A stretch of DNA of 64,000 bases, taken from the NCBI GenBank assembly GCA_023055505.1, contig JALIRH010000018.1:12683146-12747145 (forward strand), written 5' to 3'. The DNA comes from Callipepla californica brunnescens. Lineage: Eukaryota > Chordata > Aves > Galliformes > Odontophoridae. Shown one piece after another: positions 1-14,624 of this stretch (positions within the stretch are counted from its first letter, which is position 1; every line of letters begins with the position of its first letter). The translations under genes and the position numbers were made by a program. The notes beneath the pieces were generated by a model. That model had not been told where the DNA came from. It ran no database searches and saw only the letters and a list, made by a program, of their open reading frames with translations.

Positions 1-1926
1 AGACAGTTTATGGGGTGTTATTTTGGGTTAAGCTTTTTATGACCATGTTAGTGATTTCCAGGAAACCAGGATTACTGCAGAGATAACTACTACAGGAAGC
101 CTTTGACATATGAAAGTGGTCAAATGTGCTTTCAACCCAATAATCCACTTTATGTAGTCTTCCCAAAAGAAATGTCACAAGTCCTTTCTCTAGGAAGGGC
201 CTCAGCTGATTATCAATGCAGGTGAAATGTCAATACACCAAAATTTTCTTTGCAAAAGATGTCTCTTTTCAGGAATAAGAATTCATGAAGACTATTTAAT
301 TCACAGATGAATTAAATACCACAGAAATGTCCCCATAAAATTAAGAGGTATCAAAGTAGCTATGGATGTTAATATATTTATCAGAAACCCCAACAGCAGG
401 AAACAGATTTTTAATTAAGTTTCCAGAGATTATTTCTAATTGATTTGTTCCATATTTCTGAACACTGTTGGTAGAAGTCCATGAAAGAAGACAGAATGAC
501 CAAATATCAGAAAGAAACTGAGATCTGAAAGATTAAATGGATGAAGAAGGTGGGTATCACAAACTTATTCTGTGCTCTTTGGTGAGTGAGCCTTGGCTGT
601 GTGGCCAGTGAATTGACACATGCAGATGGAGGCAGCCAATAAAAGAACAGAACATTTAAAATGTCAAAGAACTTAGTTAAATTCAAGTACATAAACCACA
701 GATTTTCTGCATTTATTGAAATCCTTTAAGTTTCTTGACCAGCACAATGAATGTAGTTAAACATAAGTGTTGTTTCTTGAAAAGATGTTAAAAAACCAAA
801 GTGAAGCTTCTGGAAAAGCAGTCAGAAGCTGGTTTGATCTTAAACTGGACAGTATAAATTTTCCTGGAAAGTTTAGGCATGCTGATGAATTATCTGTCTG
901 GAAAAGGTATCACCATTGATTCTTATAAAAATTAATCACTCTTTTTTGTTACGCAGGTTTGGATATTTTCTCATGAAGTGGTTCTTATGTGCAGAAATGG
1001 CAACACCCACATAACCAAGTTTTGCCAAGTGGGTTGAGCCTTAAAAATATGGGAACTCCTATCCACATACATAGTTGATATATGAGAATCATATGCTAAC
1101 ACCTCTTACAAAAACATGGAGAATTAATTCAGACCATTTTTCTTAGTGATTCTGTCTTGTTCCAGCAGTTCTCTGAGTCAGTAACATTCTGCTACACCTT
1201 AAGGGATCTGGAATTTGTCTGGAGAGAGAAAGCCAAGCCAGAAATGATTGCCTTATTGCACCATGAGTACTGTTCCAAAATATTAGATGCACCACATCTT
1301 TCTAACAATTTTCATCTACAAATTCTAAATGACCAAAATAATATTTTCTGTTACTTGTTTGCATTTTTCCTTTATAGATTCTTTTTTTTTTTTTCTATGA
1401 AAACCTATTTCCTATCTTTCTAATAACTACTGTTACTAGGTTTTTTACATATTTAGCAAAAAGACTGAAAGTAAACAAGTTATTAAATTCCAAATTTATA
1501 CCACTGTACCTGCAATTTTAAAAAGGTGATCTGCAAATGTAAGAAGATATATTGAAGCAACAGCATCATCTTTCTACCTGGCTGATTTGAACTTAGGATT
1601 CTTGAGTTCACCTGTAGTAAATGAAGACATCACTAACACCCAAAACACAGCAAGGAGCTGAATGACTTAGGCAGCTTTGTATTGAGAGAGGGAACCTCTG
1701 GAAAGGTTTCCATATGCTCTTGGCATCTATATGAAAACAAAAAGGATGAAACAAAAAATCAGCTATAACTATGCTTCAGTGTACTTAGATCTATTATTAC
1801 ATTTTCTACTCAGGCTTATTTATATGGCAAAGTGATGCTATGAACTTCGCTTGTGAAAAAAAGGGGCAATCTATTGCAAGTTTTACTTGGAAAAAAAAGA
1901 GGTAAGAATATAGAACAATGAGGTGT

Positions 1927-1950
1927 TTTGTTTGTTTGTTTGTTTGTTTT
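1927..1950 (+). repeat. (TTTG)n short array
   Basis: About five to six copies of TTTG ending in a T run. Confidence 0.88.
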
Positions 1951-2002
1951 TCCTGGAATACACTGTACTGATAATATTTTTGTTTTCTGTATTAGCAATT
2001 AA

Positions 2003-2020
2003 AATAATAATAATAATAAA
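2003..2020 (+). repeat. (AAT)n short array
   Basis: About six copies of AAT, then A-rich sequence to about 2046. Confidence 0.85.
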
Positions 2021-2503
2021 ATAAAAAAGAGAAAGGAAAAAAAAAAGACATACAATAGAATGGATTTTTCAGACAAATGCTGCCTTGTTACTAAATTTCG
2101 GAATAGAATTTTTCTAGACATGAACAGGAGAAATATGGAAGCTCAGAAACTCTTGAAGACCTTGCAACTGTAAGAAAGAGAAGAAAAGAAACAAACTCCA
2201 GACGCCAGCAGTCACTTTTTTTTTTCCAGTACTCTCCTTCAACTTCAGGACCAAACCCAAATCTGTTAAAGAAATCATTCAGTAAACACACTTTACTGTA
2301 AACAGCAGGGTTACTTTCACTGTGTAGCTCAGACTGCATCTTGTGTTAGAATGAAGCAGTTAAAGTAAATCTCTAAAAGTGGCATGAATTTAAGGTACCT
2401 TCCTTCTCTTTTAATGACCTGTTGACTTAGTGATTTCTTTTCCAATCTGGATTCAGGTTTGGACTCGGTGCCTGAACTAAGGAAAGTTGCAGCAGCAGTA
2501 GTT

Positions 2504-2603
2504 CACAGAATCACAGAACTGTAGGGGTTGGAAGGGACCTCTAGAGATCATTGAGTCCAACCCCCGTGCCAAAGCAGGCTTCCTAGACCAGGTTGCACAG
2601 GCA
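2504..2603 (-). mobile_element. Short CR1 3' tail
   Basis: cacagaatcacagaactg, then ggggttggaagggacctcta, gagtccaacccccgtgcc and ctagaccaggttgcacagg, a reversed CR1 end of about 100 bases. It is the same subtype as the copy at 63380 (both share 'accaggttgcacagg'). Confidence 0.93.
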
Positions 2604-5365
2604 ATTTACATTGTATTTTTTTCCTCCTTTTTTTTTTCTGATCATTTCTTGTCCCTTCCCCTCCCTACTGTGGCCACAAGTGAGCAGTTTATTGGTTTGA
2701 AGGGAAGAAGAAGAGGTTACTTGATTTAATTATTCCTTTTTGTTGTTGTTGTTCTAAGTATTTTATTCATGGAATTTTTACTTTTTTTCTTTTTACTTTC
2801 TACTTCAGAATTATTTTCACCTCACCAGCTGGAATTTGATTACAATTGATTATTTCTTTATTACTAGGAACAAATACAAGTATTGGCTTCTTACAAACTT
2901 AGCTTTCTCTGAAGTCTGTTATTTAATGATGGCTTGGAACAAGAGAACCCAGCAGAGGTCTGCCTCGCTGGCAGAGGTCTGACAGAACACTATTTTGTAA
3001 AATGATCTTCGGCATAAAACTACAAGCTGTTCCAGCTGGCTTTTCTGTCTGTGTCTATACGGAAAGGTGAAGGAGAGGGTCTGAGAACAGGCATGAAGTT
3101 TCCAAGCCTTGCACATACTGCTGGTGAGCATTTGGCTGTGCCTGAGTCTCAGTTTCCCCGCTGCTCTTCCTATCTGCCAATGATTATTTTAGATCATTCC
3201 CATGTCTCCACAGACCTTATGAATAACACAGTGTGTTTGAAGTACTGAGGGAAGCTAAGGAGTTACTAGCTTTGAAGAAGATAGGCAAATATGACACGGG
3301 TGCATGCAGTAGGAGTAGCTAATCTTGCTGAAGGAGGCAGGAGGCCCTCAGTATCACCTGAAGGTCTCTCCAGAACGGCTTACTATTATTTCATGATATG
3401 TCTGGCTGTCTGGCGGCATGCTAAAAGTACTGGAGTCTGGCTTCTGGAAGGGGGACAAAGTGCTCTTTTAGTGCAGTCTGCAAATTCACAAAGTGGCTCT
3501 TGATGAACCTGGATTAAATTTAACACAAAACTTTAAACAGACATGGAATTTTAGCTCCCAACAGATCAGGGTATCTGTCAGGAAAAGGCAGAGCTGAACA
3601 TTGTTATAACTCATGAGTTAGGCTGGAGTATACTCAGGCTGTGCTTGGAGGAGAATTGACCTAGAGAAAAGGCAGAAAGATGATTTTGCTTCATCAGTAT
3701 AGCCTCCTATTTTCAAATGTCTTCCATGCTGCTATAGGACTGTATGTCATATTTGGTACTTACAGAGTGTGTAATAAAAACTGACAAGAGAAATAGAGAT
3801 TACCTTTTAAAAAATAGGCTGTTGAACAGACATATTTTTAAAATTCAGACTTTTTTATTACAATAAAGTTGTATTAATCATTCTCCATCTTCTCAGTGAC
3901 AAAAAAGGGGTTGTTACTGCTCTGGAGGTGCTGTGCAGCATCAGTTGTGGCATTGTGGAATATTAATGCACAAAGCCAGGCTATAACTTCTCAGGAGGGT
4001 TTTGGAGGTTTTTCCTTCATGATATTTAAGAAACACTATACCTTTAAGAGGTAGAAAGGAGAATGAGAGAGGGACTTAAGTCATAATGACTTTTTGAGAA
4101 GAAATCGACTTATTTATTCTGTTCTTGTTCATGCTAACATTCAAAATGATATACATAAGGAAAGCAGATGGTTTAAGTTGCATGATGATAGACATATTGT
4201 AAAAACAGATACATTTTGAACAAGCAAGCTCCATAGTAAAACAGGTGTACCTAAACTATCAGCAAACTTGAATCCCAAACTGTACATATTCCTTATTGCA
4301 GAGGTAGATTCTGGATTCATGTAATTAAATGTTTACAAATATGCACACATATGCACATAAATATTTGCCTGCCTGAAAATGTAGCCTGCGTACTTTCCCC
4401 CCAAGTTGAATTCTGCATATAAATAACAATTCAAGGTTTCTCCCTGAGTTAAATCCTACATTTCCATTTCCGTTCCAATGCTGCTGAGTTGGAACTGTCA
4501 TCAGCACAACTCTCCCAAGCTCACACCAGCAACTCTGCAGAAGTGCTTTCTGTAAAATAACATTGTTGGGGATTTCACTGTTTTTGAACTGAAATCTTTA
4601 GCTGGGAAGTGTTGCATGCTAAGAATTGTTTGCTGTAGAAGTTACTTGCCTGTTGCAAGCAGCAGCTGCTGTGATCTCAGCAACTGTGTTGTTTTCAGAA
4701 CTAGTGAAGATGACAGTGTGCAACTTGAGTACATTTTGCTACTTTGGTAAAGGTAGTTTACACTACACAGGTACGAATGGGCTTCATGAGATTTTCTTTG
4801 CACTCTGACTTATGTTGGATGTTATAGATTATAAATTTTTTCTCACTGTATGATTTAACTCCAGCTGTGATTCAGTGCTAAATGGGTGGGCCATGGCACA
4901 CAGATACCTGAGGCAATGCACTTCTGTAAGAGAAGTGGAAATGGCATTGTCTTAGAAATGTACCTGGCTCCAATTCTCTTAATATGCCTGGTAAAAATTT
5001 ATACGTATCTGCTGCACTGTAATATAGTACAGGTGTTAATGATACTTGGAGAAAATGACAAAGAATTAGCTAATAGAAAATCCCTCCAGAGATATTTCAA
5101 TTAGGCATTTTGGACTGCTGTTCATTTGAATCTCTTTTAATGTACACCTGGAATAGTCATTACACTGCTCAGCAGGAAGTTCACTGTTCTCCCATCGTGA
5201 TTTAGTGGTGTTTGACACCTCCTGCTAGTACGTTTTATGTCACAGTTCCATAAAATGTAAAGCAGTGAAGGATAAGCTTTTGTGTTTTCATCTGCTAATA
5301 TTGAAGCTGTAACTGTATTCTCTGGGGGTGGTGGGGGAAGCATAACACAAAAGGATAATCTCCAA

Positions 5366-5384
5366 TAGAATAGAATAGAATAGA
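5366..5384 (+). repeat. (TAGAA)n short array
   Basis: Three perfect copies and one partial copy of TAGAA. Confidence 0.8.
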
Positions 5385-6242
5385 TATAAGCCATCACAAC
5401 CTCAATGGAGATGTTTATTTAAATATTTCCTTTTTTTTTCTTCCTGTTTTTAAACCATTGTTTCTGCATTTTTAGACATGGGACACAATTTGTACAGAGG
5501 TCATGTTGTGGAAGTCTGGTCCAATAAAAAAGTAATATTTTGTCTTTCTAACTTCTACACTTTTGAAACCTAAAACTACAGTGGAAAATCATTTGCATGA
5601 AAGTCTTCAGCGTCTCCAGATTCAAATGTCTCTGTTACTGGTAATGGCAGACACTTTATTGTGGACAACAACAGCCACACCCAGACACTTTGGAGCAAGC
5701 TATTTTTTCAGAGCTAGCTCACTAAAAGTGATTGAATTTCCATTCAGGGATGCCAGAAACACTTTCCATGTCTCCTAAATACTGTAAGAGAGCAGTTTTG
5801 AGTTATGTGCCTCAGTGCACAGAGGAAATATGCTTACCCACAAAGTTTCTGAATCTCAGCTTTTATTATATTTATTTCTCTCTTTTATTTGAAGATTTGC
5901 AGTTCTAAACAATTAGCAGTGTGAATTTCATGACGGGTGTATTCAGGGCCTGTTTTCTCACCTTCCTTAAAATAGTTTGGATGCCTGCTGTGGAATTATT
6001 TCTGCAAATAATTCTAAGCAACTATAGAAGGGTCCATGGTGATGTTTTTGAACACATGGTGATTAGCTTTTCGAAACTGTGTCATAATTTTCTGACTTAC
6101 CTCCTGATGTGGTGGAGAGTGACATAAATATACATCAGAAGGCAGTTATGAACAGACTGCTGATGTTTCTTTCCTCCAGACACTGTGATCTGTTCAGTTA
6201 CTCACGTGGGTGGATGGTGGGACAGAGAGCAAGCAGGAGATG

Positions 6243-6263
6243 GCAGGAGGTAGGGGGTAGGGG
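6243..6263 (+). other. G-rich tract
   Basis: The sequence ggaggtagggggtaggggg has four G runs, enough for a two-tier quadruplex. It stands out in otherwise AT-rich DNA. Confidence 0.5.
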
Positions 6264-7166
6264 GACACCTGCAATGCAGTGTTAAAGCCCAGCTTACAGC
6301 ACTGGGATATCCCTTCTGCTCTTGGAGCACGGCAGTGCCATGGCCACCAATAGGCTTCTAGGGGCAGTCAGGGCACTCTTGAAGTAAAGCACTGCAACAG
6401 ATGTGCATCTGCTGTGAATGTCTCAGCACTAATATATTTGAGATTCCCAATTCCAAGAGCTCAGACCTCAGCAAAGAGACAGTAAAGATTTACCACTTAG
6501 AAAGCACCAAAAAGTAACATTCCATTATCCTCTCTGCAAATGAGATTTTCCTAGTGGAATAAACTCATTTCCTTGTCTATTGTTGCACAATTATTTTTAA
6601 TAGGTTAGATGCCATCGCTCTGCTTCTGTTGTGAAATTAGACTTCTAGTATTTTCCATATTGTCATTCTGAAGTTGTGTTAATTGTTATTGGAACTAGCA
6701 AGATGACCAAAGATGATTTTGCTAGCTAAACATTCAGTAAGAAAGCATTTCTGATGTCACAAACCCCTTTAAGATAGAGGCAATTATCCAGCTTTTACTA
6801 TTTTAGACAAAACATGGAATTTTCCTAGCATAGTAAATGGCTTGTAAAGTGTTACAGCTGTCAGTTCAGGACATGTCACAGTATCTTCACAGCAGCAATT
6901 GTTTTTCCTTCAAGCTGCAGGAAGCAATAAGGAATCTCTTTTAAAACCTAGGAAGCAGAACAATATTTTCAAATTGTTATTTGCAATATTTTTCAACAAA
7001 AGGACTCATTGTGGACAAAAATCTTCCCACAGTTCAGCCAACCCCCTTTGTTTCACTGTCCTGCTCTCCAAAATTATAACGATCGTAGAATTCAGTTATG
7101 TTGTTTATTATCTTCTTGGGAAATGCTCAGGAGCAGCTAAAACAAAGATAATTGCCACTTTTTCTG

Positions 7167-7191
7167 AAAAAAAAAAAAAAAAAAAAAAAAA
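7167..7191 (+). repeat. Poly-A run, 25 bases
   Basis: Homopolymer with no upstream polyadenylation signal and no recognisable retrocopy beside it. Confidence 0.9.
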
Positions 7192-7461
7192 GAGATCTTG
7201 CAATGCAATATGCTTGTATGTGTTCTTTTTGGGGGGGTCACTGACACATGAAGTGTTCAGCATTGAGAGAGAGTGGAAATGAAGGTGGCTTTCTGCAGTT
7301 GCTAATGATCAGCCCTGAGCAAAGTTCAGACCAAAGTACAGCTTATATCCTCATGGTTATGCTCCAGCAGGAGACTTCTGCCTAACACTGTGGTGCTGAG
7401 TGCTCTGTCAGGTACTCTTTAATTCTGAAGTCCGTGTCTACCTAGCATGGGCTTGACTATT

Positions 7462-7514
7462 CTCAGCCCCTTATGGGGCTTATGAACCCCTTATGAGCAC
7501 CTTATGGGGCTGAG
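7462..7514. repeat. Inverted repeat with internal ccttatg repeats
   Basis: ctcagcccc at 7462-7470 pairs with ggggctgag at 7506-7514. Three ccttatg copies lie in and around the loop, giving a compact stem-loop of about 53 bases. Confidence 0.7.
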
Positions 7515-10364
7515 ATGCCCTGTAGTCCTAAGAGGTGTGCCCTGATTTCTTTGGTCTCAAAGAGCATGAAATGCAAAAATGTTCCACAGACATAGTCATG
7601 TAGCTGTTAAGGTAACATGATTGCAAGAGAGAATCCATGCTGATTTTTCCATCACTTTCCTGTGCTGAGCAGTGGAAAACCTAAGGGTTGAGAGTACTGA
7701 TTATTATTACCTGTGCTTTTGATAGAGATACCTTCATCTGAGGTGATGCACTGTAACAAGTCTGGGAGTGCTCATTCACAGAGGACAGTATAAAATCTTA
7801 ATTAGTCTGCCAGAAGAGGTTAAGGAAAACTTTATATGATACAATTTTATGAAATTAGAGAAGAAAGAATAACCTGTACCCAGAGGAAGAGAGCACTGTT
7901 TGTTTTTCATTAGTAAGATTCTACATTGACACATCAATAAAATATTACTAATTACTGTTTAGCCTACCAAGGTGTCAGCTGCACAAAAGTAAGAGATTTG
8001 TTGGAATTCATTAATATACCTATAGATTAACTGGATTAACTGGCTTTGTAGTCTACTCCTGTAGGTTCAAATCATGTTTTCTGGTGAATAATGAAAATTA
8101 CTGAAGAACAGTAAAAGTAACTGAACACCTGCAGTGATGTTCAGCTTGTCCCCAGGAGCAACTCTCTAGCTGATTGGATGAATGCTTCCCTATCACCCAT
8201 TTTCCTCTGATGATGACCGAGCATTTCTGGAGTGTCTGGGTCTGCTACAACTCTCCTGTAGCTTAGATTGGCCAAGGTAAACATCACTTTAGCACTGTAA
8301 GGTTTCACCTCATTTTCAGGGGAATATTTTCTGGCTATCAACACTAAAAATGTTACTGGTGCTGTAATTCTGGGCATTTGACCCAGTTAAGTTGCAGAGC
8401 TGCTAGGGCTTTGGAAGTGCATGGAAATTGTTGAGTCCTAATTTCACAACAGACCTATGGTAGTCAATGTTGCTTTGATTTTGATTCTAACATTAGTTCT
8501 GGCATTCAAGGGTGAATTTCTGCAACAGGACAGGTAGCACCCCCTTACCACAAGAGATTTATGGGATTCAGGTCACTCATGGGAGCTGAGAGTTTCTAGT
8601 CCAAATCTTTTCAGGCAGAGAGGGAAGGTGATCCATGGGTGCCACCTTCTTCTTTGATTTCCCACAGTTACCAAAGAGGTCACCTTGTCTCCACTTGTAC
8701 TAAGAGGTAAAAGGAGGAAGTTATATGCAAAGAAATAGAATAGTTCCTACTGCGTTTTGTACAAAATCAATTTTGGTGAATGTACGCAGTAAAGAAAACT
8801 CATTTTCTTTCATGTAAACAAGGCAGAACAACACCTAGTTTTGTATCCTCATGCAATAATACTCTTCTGCTTGATACCATAGGACTCAGGGGACTATGTC
8901 CCTGCTCACTAAACTGTAAAGGTCCTAAAGAACTGCAGTTTACAGCCCTTATACACCTCTGGTGTTGGATGAAATCTCAGGAAAAAAAAAAACTGAGAAT
9001 TTTTTCCTTAGATCTGGGGGCACAGCACCAAGATTTTATTTTTATTTTTATTTTTTCCATTCAGCATTTATTCTCTGTATTGCAGCAGGCAATCTCACAA
9101 GGCCATTTGGAGTGCAGATGTTCTGGAGCTAAAAACTTTGGATCTGAACCCGATCTCCTTATCTTTTTGTAACGATTGTTAAATACGGGAGTTGGATTCA
9201 TGCCTATCCCTGATTTATATGTATTTTACATAGCTAAATCTCTATACATTTAACCATATTTTTTCTCTTATTGGCAGCTTTCCTTGGAGAAGATTAACAA
9301 TGTCTGGCACTTAGGTGCAGTTACACATATACAGAGCTAATAAATATGTCATTTAGCCTAACATCAAGTACTACTTTATTATTATTTTTTAATATGGCTG
9401 CTGCTATTTTTTTGTCTGAAGACAGGAGCCACTAGAGGCCACCATACACCTCAGGATAAGATTTCCCATGGGAAAAACTTAAAACTCCTCACGCTTGAGC
9501 ATAAATAGCATCACCTTTTTTGTTAAATTTATTTGTAAATTAGCAACGAAAAGCCTTGCTTGCAGATAGGTTTTCATTTCTATCTAATTTATCTCCTGTG
9601 GCACAGTTGTGCATATGTTTGTGGCAACAGACAGGATTTTTTTTTAAACACTAGCTGTGGACCTTACTTTGGTAAAGGTGCATCCTCTGTGAGTTATTCC
9701 TGGATAAAATGAATTGTGTTCAACATTACTTTTAAAAAATATGAAAACAGCTAAGTAGTCTGCTTTGTGTTTTCAAATAGCAGCCTTCTAAGACCATGTA
9801 ATTTTAATAAAAATGTATTTATGCTAAAGCTATAATTGTAGTAACAGTGCTTTGCTATGACTACTTTCTTTGCAGCTCAGACTTTAGATCATTAGGATTT
9901 TCATGGAAAATATTCTGTTCAGTCTCTCATATGTATAGTATGTGTAGTTTCTGCAGGAATTACAGTAAAAATAACATTTAGAAAAGTTATCTTCTTTCTT
10001 TGGCAGGGACTACGTATACATAATTTTCCACCTACACCACTTTTCCTTATCCTCACATAAATCCCAATTGAATAGTAATTGAAAACACAGAGCATCCTGT
10101 ATGGTTGAGCCTTCTGTTAAAGTTAGAAACAAGAAGACCTATAATCCTGAGTGGAAGGGATTGGTTTTTACCAGTAGGCCGTTTAGGTTTATATGACATA
10201 TAAATGCAGCTAGTTGTATCCTCAGGCAGATGTTCAATCCTTAAGCATATTGATGATTCAGTTTCAGTGAACTTAGCAAAACTGTTTCTATCGATACCCA
10301 TAACCTAGCCAGTAAGAGTAATTAACGGTTGTCTTTGGATTTATGTTATATTATTGGGTTTTGT

Positions 10365-10416
10365 GTGAGAAATTTAAAGCTATATTTGCTGTGAGAAATT
10401 TAAAGCTATATTTGCT
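10365..10416 (+). repeat. Perfect 26-bp tandem duplication
   Basis: 10365-10390 and 10391-10416 are identical, beginning gtgagaaatt and ending tatatttgct. This is a recent local duplication. Confidence 0.92.
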
Positions 10417-13400
10417 GAATTTCTAGTATCTAGCTGCTAGAACTCAGATTCCAACCTTTTTTCAATTATTATTTTTTGGTCCCATTTCCATTCTGGATAT
10501 TCTGTAGAAACTGGGGAGTTTCTTCTCTGACATTTAAAGCAAATTCTTAGCCTCACAAGAAAGATTAAAAATATCAGTCCTTACCAATTTATGTTTGGCA
10601 TTTGTTGGTGGCATAATGAAACTCCTATTAAGATAAGGTAAAATCCTGCACCTTTTTATTTCTTCCCTTCAACATTAGAAATAATAGTTCTTCAGCTGAA
10701 AGTAGCTTTTCTTTCTTCTGGTAATGTTTAACCAGATGAATAGTCCACATTACAGATCTCAACAGACTTTAGCTGCTATTGCCGTACTGGAGCAATCTTG
10801 GCCCAAAGGAAAGCTTAGTGAGGGGTCCTATAGCTCCTATTCTGCTATGATTCACATTTGCACTATGTAGCTGTTTTAGACTGGGGGCTGCCACATTGAC
10901 AGTGTGAGCCAGACAATGAGAGCTTTTGATTTTGTTTAATATTTATTGTCTTTGTCCTCATTTGAGAATACTTTAAAGCACAAAGCCATGGAAAAAATTA
11001 AACTCAGATTGAGGAGTGGATTTCTACCCCCTCAGCCTTTCTTAAACCATGGATGATTTTCTTTGCAGTGCAGTGCCCTCATGTTCATTATGAGCTGTTG
11101 CAGGTAAATGTCCAAACGTAGTGAACAGTCTGCATTTAGGACAAGAGGGAGAGACTCAAGAGTGAGAGAGATCAGATGTTGTTGTTGCATGTTCTTTGTT
11201 TTCTGAAAAGTCAGAACCTCAGTGTAAGATGATAGCATAAAAGTAAGAACTATTAAACTGTTGCCAAGTGTAATGCCCCAGGACAATTGAAGGCTGGTGA
11301 ATTCCGGACCAAGACATTGGTCAAGACGTAGATCTTAAAGGGAGTACCCAAAGCATCTGTGATTTGTTACTGAGGAAAGCCTGCTCTTTGCTGGGATAGT
11401 GTCATCTGTCAGAAAAGTCCTGGATTTTCTAAGGATCTTCCAGAAACTCAGCATCAAATTCTTGAGAATGTTCAGCAGTATTTAATGATTGTACTCCCAT
11501 AGGAGCTAAAGTTTGCTTACATGTCAGGAAAAAAAGAAAAAGAATATACATGAGAGAAAAGATAAGGGGGAATATCTGTTATTCCATTCATATATGGGTA
11601 AGGTCATTCTCATTCCTCCCTCTCAAGCACACTGCATACTAGAAATGCTGCTGCCTAAGCTGAGTGTTTCCTCCAATTACTAAACCATAAAAGATAAGCA
11701 GGAACACATTACTGCCACGCTGGTGCCAAGTTTCAAGCTGAGCACTATCTCATTGTTCTTTGAGGATACTGCCTTGAGCCACAATTAGGACTTTTGTTTT
11801 ACACCTTCCTCAGAAGGAAAATGCTATTAATGTATGGTCCATTGGGATACAAGTGCCATCTGCACTGAGAACCAGCATCCACTTCTAAGGATGGTTTTGG
11901 TTGTTTCTTTGTTCATTTGCAGGTGTTTTGGTTTTCTATGAAAATAGCTTTTGTTATAAATCCATATCCAACTTCTACTTAGGAATGACATAATGTGTTT
12001 TAGACTTCACCTTTTCAGTAGTAGGAATTAAAAATATTTTTCATTCTCATGGTTTAGATTTGGTAAATGTGGTTTTCATTCTTGTTTCAGACAACTGCTT
12101 GCTCACCTAAACATATCATCTTCTGAGGCCTAAAATTATTACAGACTTTGGTTACATTCCAGCAACAAATTTTCATCTGGAGGTACATGAGGAAGACAGA
12201 AGACCTCATTTCTGACCTCTAACATTGCTACAGCTCTGGATCCATCACAGTATTTTCATACTTTATTCATGGTATTTGTATTTTAAAATAATGTATAAAT
12301 TCAGGAATCTTTTGAAGAGTTATAAAATCAGTCTGAACCAATCAAAATGAATCTGAAGTTAAGACAACATTTTCTTGTTATTGTTTTCATTAGTCAAGGA
12401 AAAAAACAAACAAACATGAGTTGCATATCATTTTAATGTTAAAGATGTCTCCTACTCCCCAGAAAAGCAAAAAGTTGAGTTTTCCCCCCTCTACAGCTTT
12501 GGGGTTTGTTTGGTTGTATTTTTCTTTTTTTTTTTTTTTCCTTTTTGTCCTTGCAGACCTCTTTTTTAGAAGACCTTACCTCTGGGTATCATTTTTCAGC
12601 AAATCCTTTATTTCTCTGTCATATGAATATATAACTTCCACTGGATTTACCTGAGCTTTTATTTTATTTTATTTCCAGAAACTCCTTAGCTTACTTATTT
12701 CCCTGTTACGCTCTGGTTCTCCTGTCTGACCCGTGTAACATCCCTTTCTGCTCTTATATCTTTTTGTCTTCTGGACCACTGTTATGTGTTTCTTTTCATT
12801 CTGCTCTTTCTCGTTACAAAAATTTGCACAGATTTGTTGTAATGATGGATGCAGTACTTTACATTCATGTCCCTTGTGCCCAGTGCTCATAACTCAGTAC
12901 AATGTTTCACCGCACATGGACTTCCTCCCTCCTTTCCTTCCCTTCTGTCAGGCTGTTCCTGATGGCCAAGATGACCCCCTGACCCACATGCAGCAAGCTG
13001 TTACCCCGTTTTTCACAGTCCTAGCAAAACATTCCATTTTTGTAATTCCCAGAGGAAGTGAATGAGTTATAATAATGGAGGGAAGGGAGAAAAAGCTGCC
13101 ATTTGTTTCTGCCTCTGGATGTTTTGGTTGCAAAGAGGGTGGTTGTGGTATTATTAGGAAAGGATGTTGTGCTATTCTTAGATCTCAAAACAGGAGAAAG
13201 CTAAACAATTTCCATTTTTGTTTCCATGTTTACAGATACAGGAGACTATCTGTCTCATTCCTTTGGGCATGGAAACTGGTTAATAAAAGACATTTTCATT
13301 TCAGGGTTAAGGTGGAGCTTTGGATTAGAATAAAATGCACACTAGTCTCTCAATTACCTGTATCACTTGCAATTGCATATTAAAGGGTCCCACAGTGAAC

Positions 13401-14580
13401 ACAGCAGCCAGGCTGGGGCTTGCAGACCCAGTGGGTGCACAGACTACTCAGCTGCTACTGAGGATACTATGGGGCATCAGGGTCGCCTGTAGAGATCTGC
13501 TCCTCAGCCCCTTGGGAGACCCCTGTATTTCACCATTAATGAGCACAGACCATAACGAGCTGGTAATGCAGTTTTAGGATGATGCAGGTATACATTTATA
13601 GTAGTGAAAGCAAAGGGAAGCTGAACAGCAGATGCAGCTGTGTGGTATGTGCTACAGGCAAATGCTAACGTGATGTCCCACAGTCACAGTTAGCTGTGGC
13701 ATTTCATCTCCAGTGTACTAACATGGATAAACAGTATTCTTCATGGTTTAATATTGGATCTATTTGAGGATGAGGCCCTGAAAGGTGACTGTTTTGCTTT
13801 ATACTGGTAGAATCTTTATACTTGGTGAATCTGAAATGTAGATCAGCTCCTACCATTTTGTAAGGTGAAAAGTTCAGAATTTTTCTCCCTTTTTCCACTC
13901 TGCCTTGCATAGATCAAAATTTCATTTATCAGTTACAAATCATCAAGGACAGACTTGAAGCCAGGTTTATTTGACTGCTGTCAAAGAGACATGCTGTTAC
14001 TTACACCTACTGTACTGCTAATGGCATACCCCATGCATAGGAATCTACTGACAAAGGATCAGCAGCTGGGAACAATCAGATACCACTGTCACATCCAAGC
14101 AGCTGTAACACTACCTCTCCCAGGAGAAATAGGTACTGTGGTGTTATTTGATTCAGGAAGCCAACACTGCTTTGTCTGGTTCTGCATTAAAAAGAAATAA
14201 ATTGTAAGGTTCTTTCAAATGTCTCTGAGAAAGAAGTTATCAGATAGACCAGAAAAGATAAAATATCCTAATACAAAAAGGAAGGAAGTGAAACAAAGTA
14301 ACAGTAAAGATCTTCTAAACTTTTTCTATTATGCTCATCTACATGTTTTTTCTCAATTTTAGAGTTTTAATTCCTAGAAAAAGCCACCTGCAAGTACATA
14401 ATAACCAGTGGAGTTTAAAGTCAGTTTGGTTATGATGCTTATTTAAAGCACTTGCTTTACAATGATATGTTAGCTTATGCCAGAAAGAGCCATTTAAAAT
14501 TAGTAATAAAATTTATGTAAGAAGAAATCGGTGAATGAATGAAAATACAAAAGACAGACTTACAGAAATAGCCTGAAGAC

Positions 14581-14604
14581 AAAAAAAAAAAAAAAAAAAA
14601 AAAA
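14581..14604 (+). repeat. Poly-A run, 24 bases
   Basis: Homopolymer followed by caacaaacaacag, just left of the probable CR1 piece at 14625. Confidence 0.9.
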
Positions 14605-14624
14605 CAACAAACAACAGATCCGTT

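Larger units (their letters stand above)
1..2503. other. Unique AT-rich sequence
   Basis: No gene or transposon recognised. Only short frames with no family resemblance, plus the simple repeats near 1927 and 2003. Confidence 0.6.
2604..14580. other. Unique AT-rich sequence
   Basis: About 12 kb with no recognised gene. The frames at 6899-7282, 8141-8377 and 8780-9172 show no known motif and include low-complexity residues. It contains the 26-bp duplication, a 25-base A run, a stem-loop and a G-rich tract listed separately. Confidence 0.6.

Noticed and set aside
6899..7282. 127-codon plus-strand frame containing a poly-lysine run
   Set aside because: The frame is carried through by a 25-base A homopolymer and has no domain; not a gene or a retrocopy.
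8141..8377. 78-codon minus-strand frame with fairly normal composition
   Set aside because: No splice signals, no recognised motif and no conserved neighbour; length is within chance expectation.
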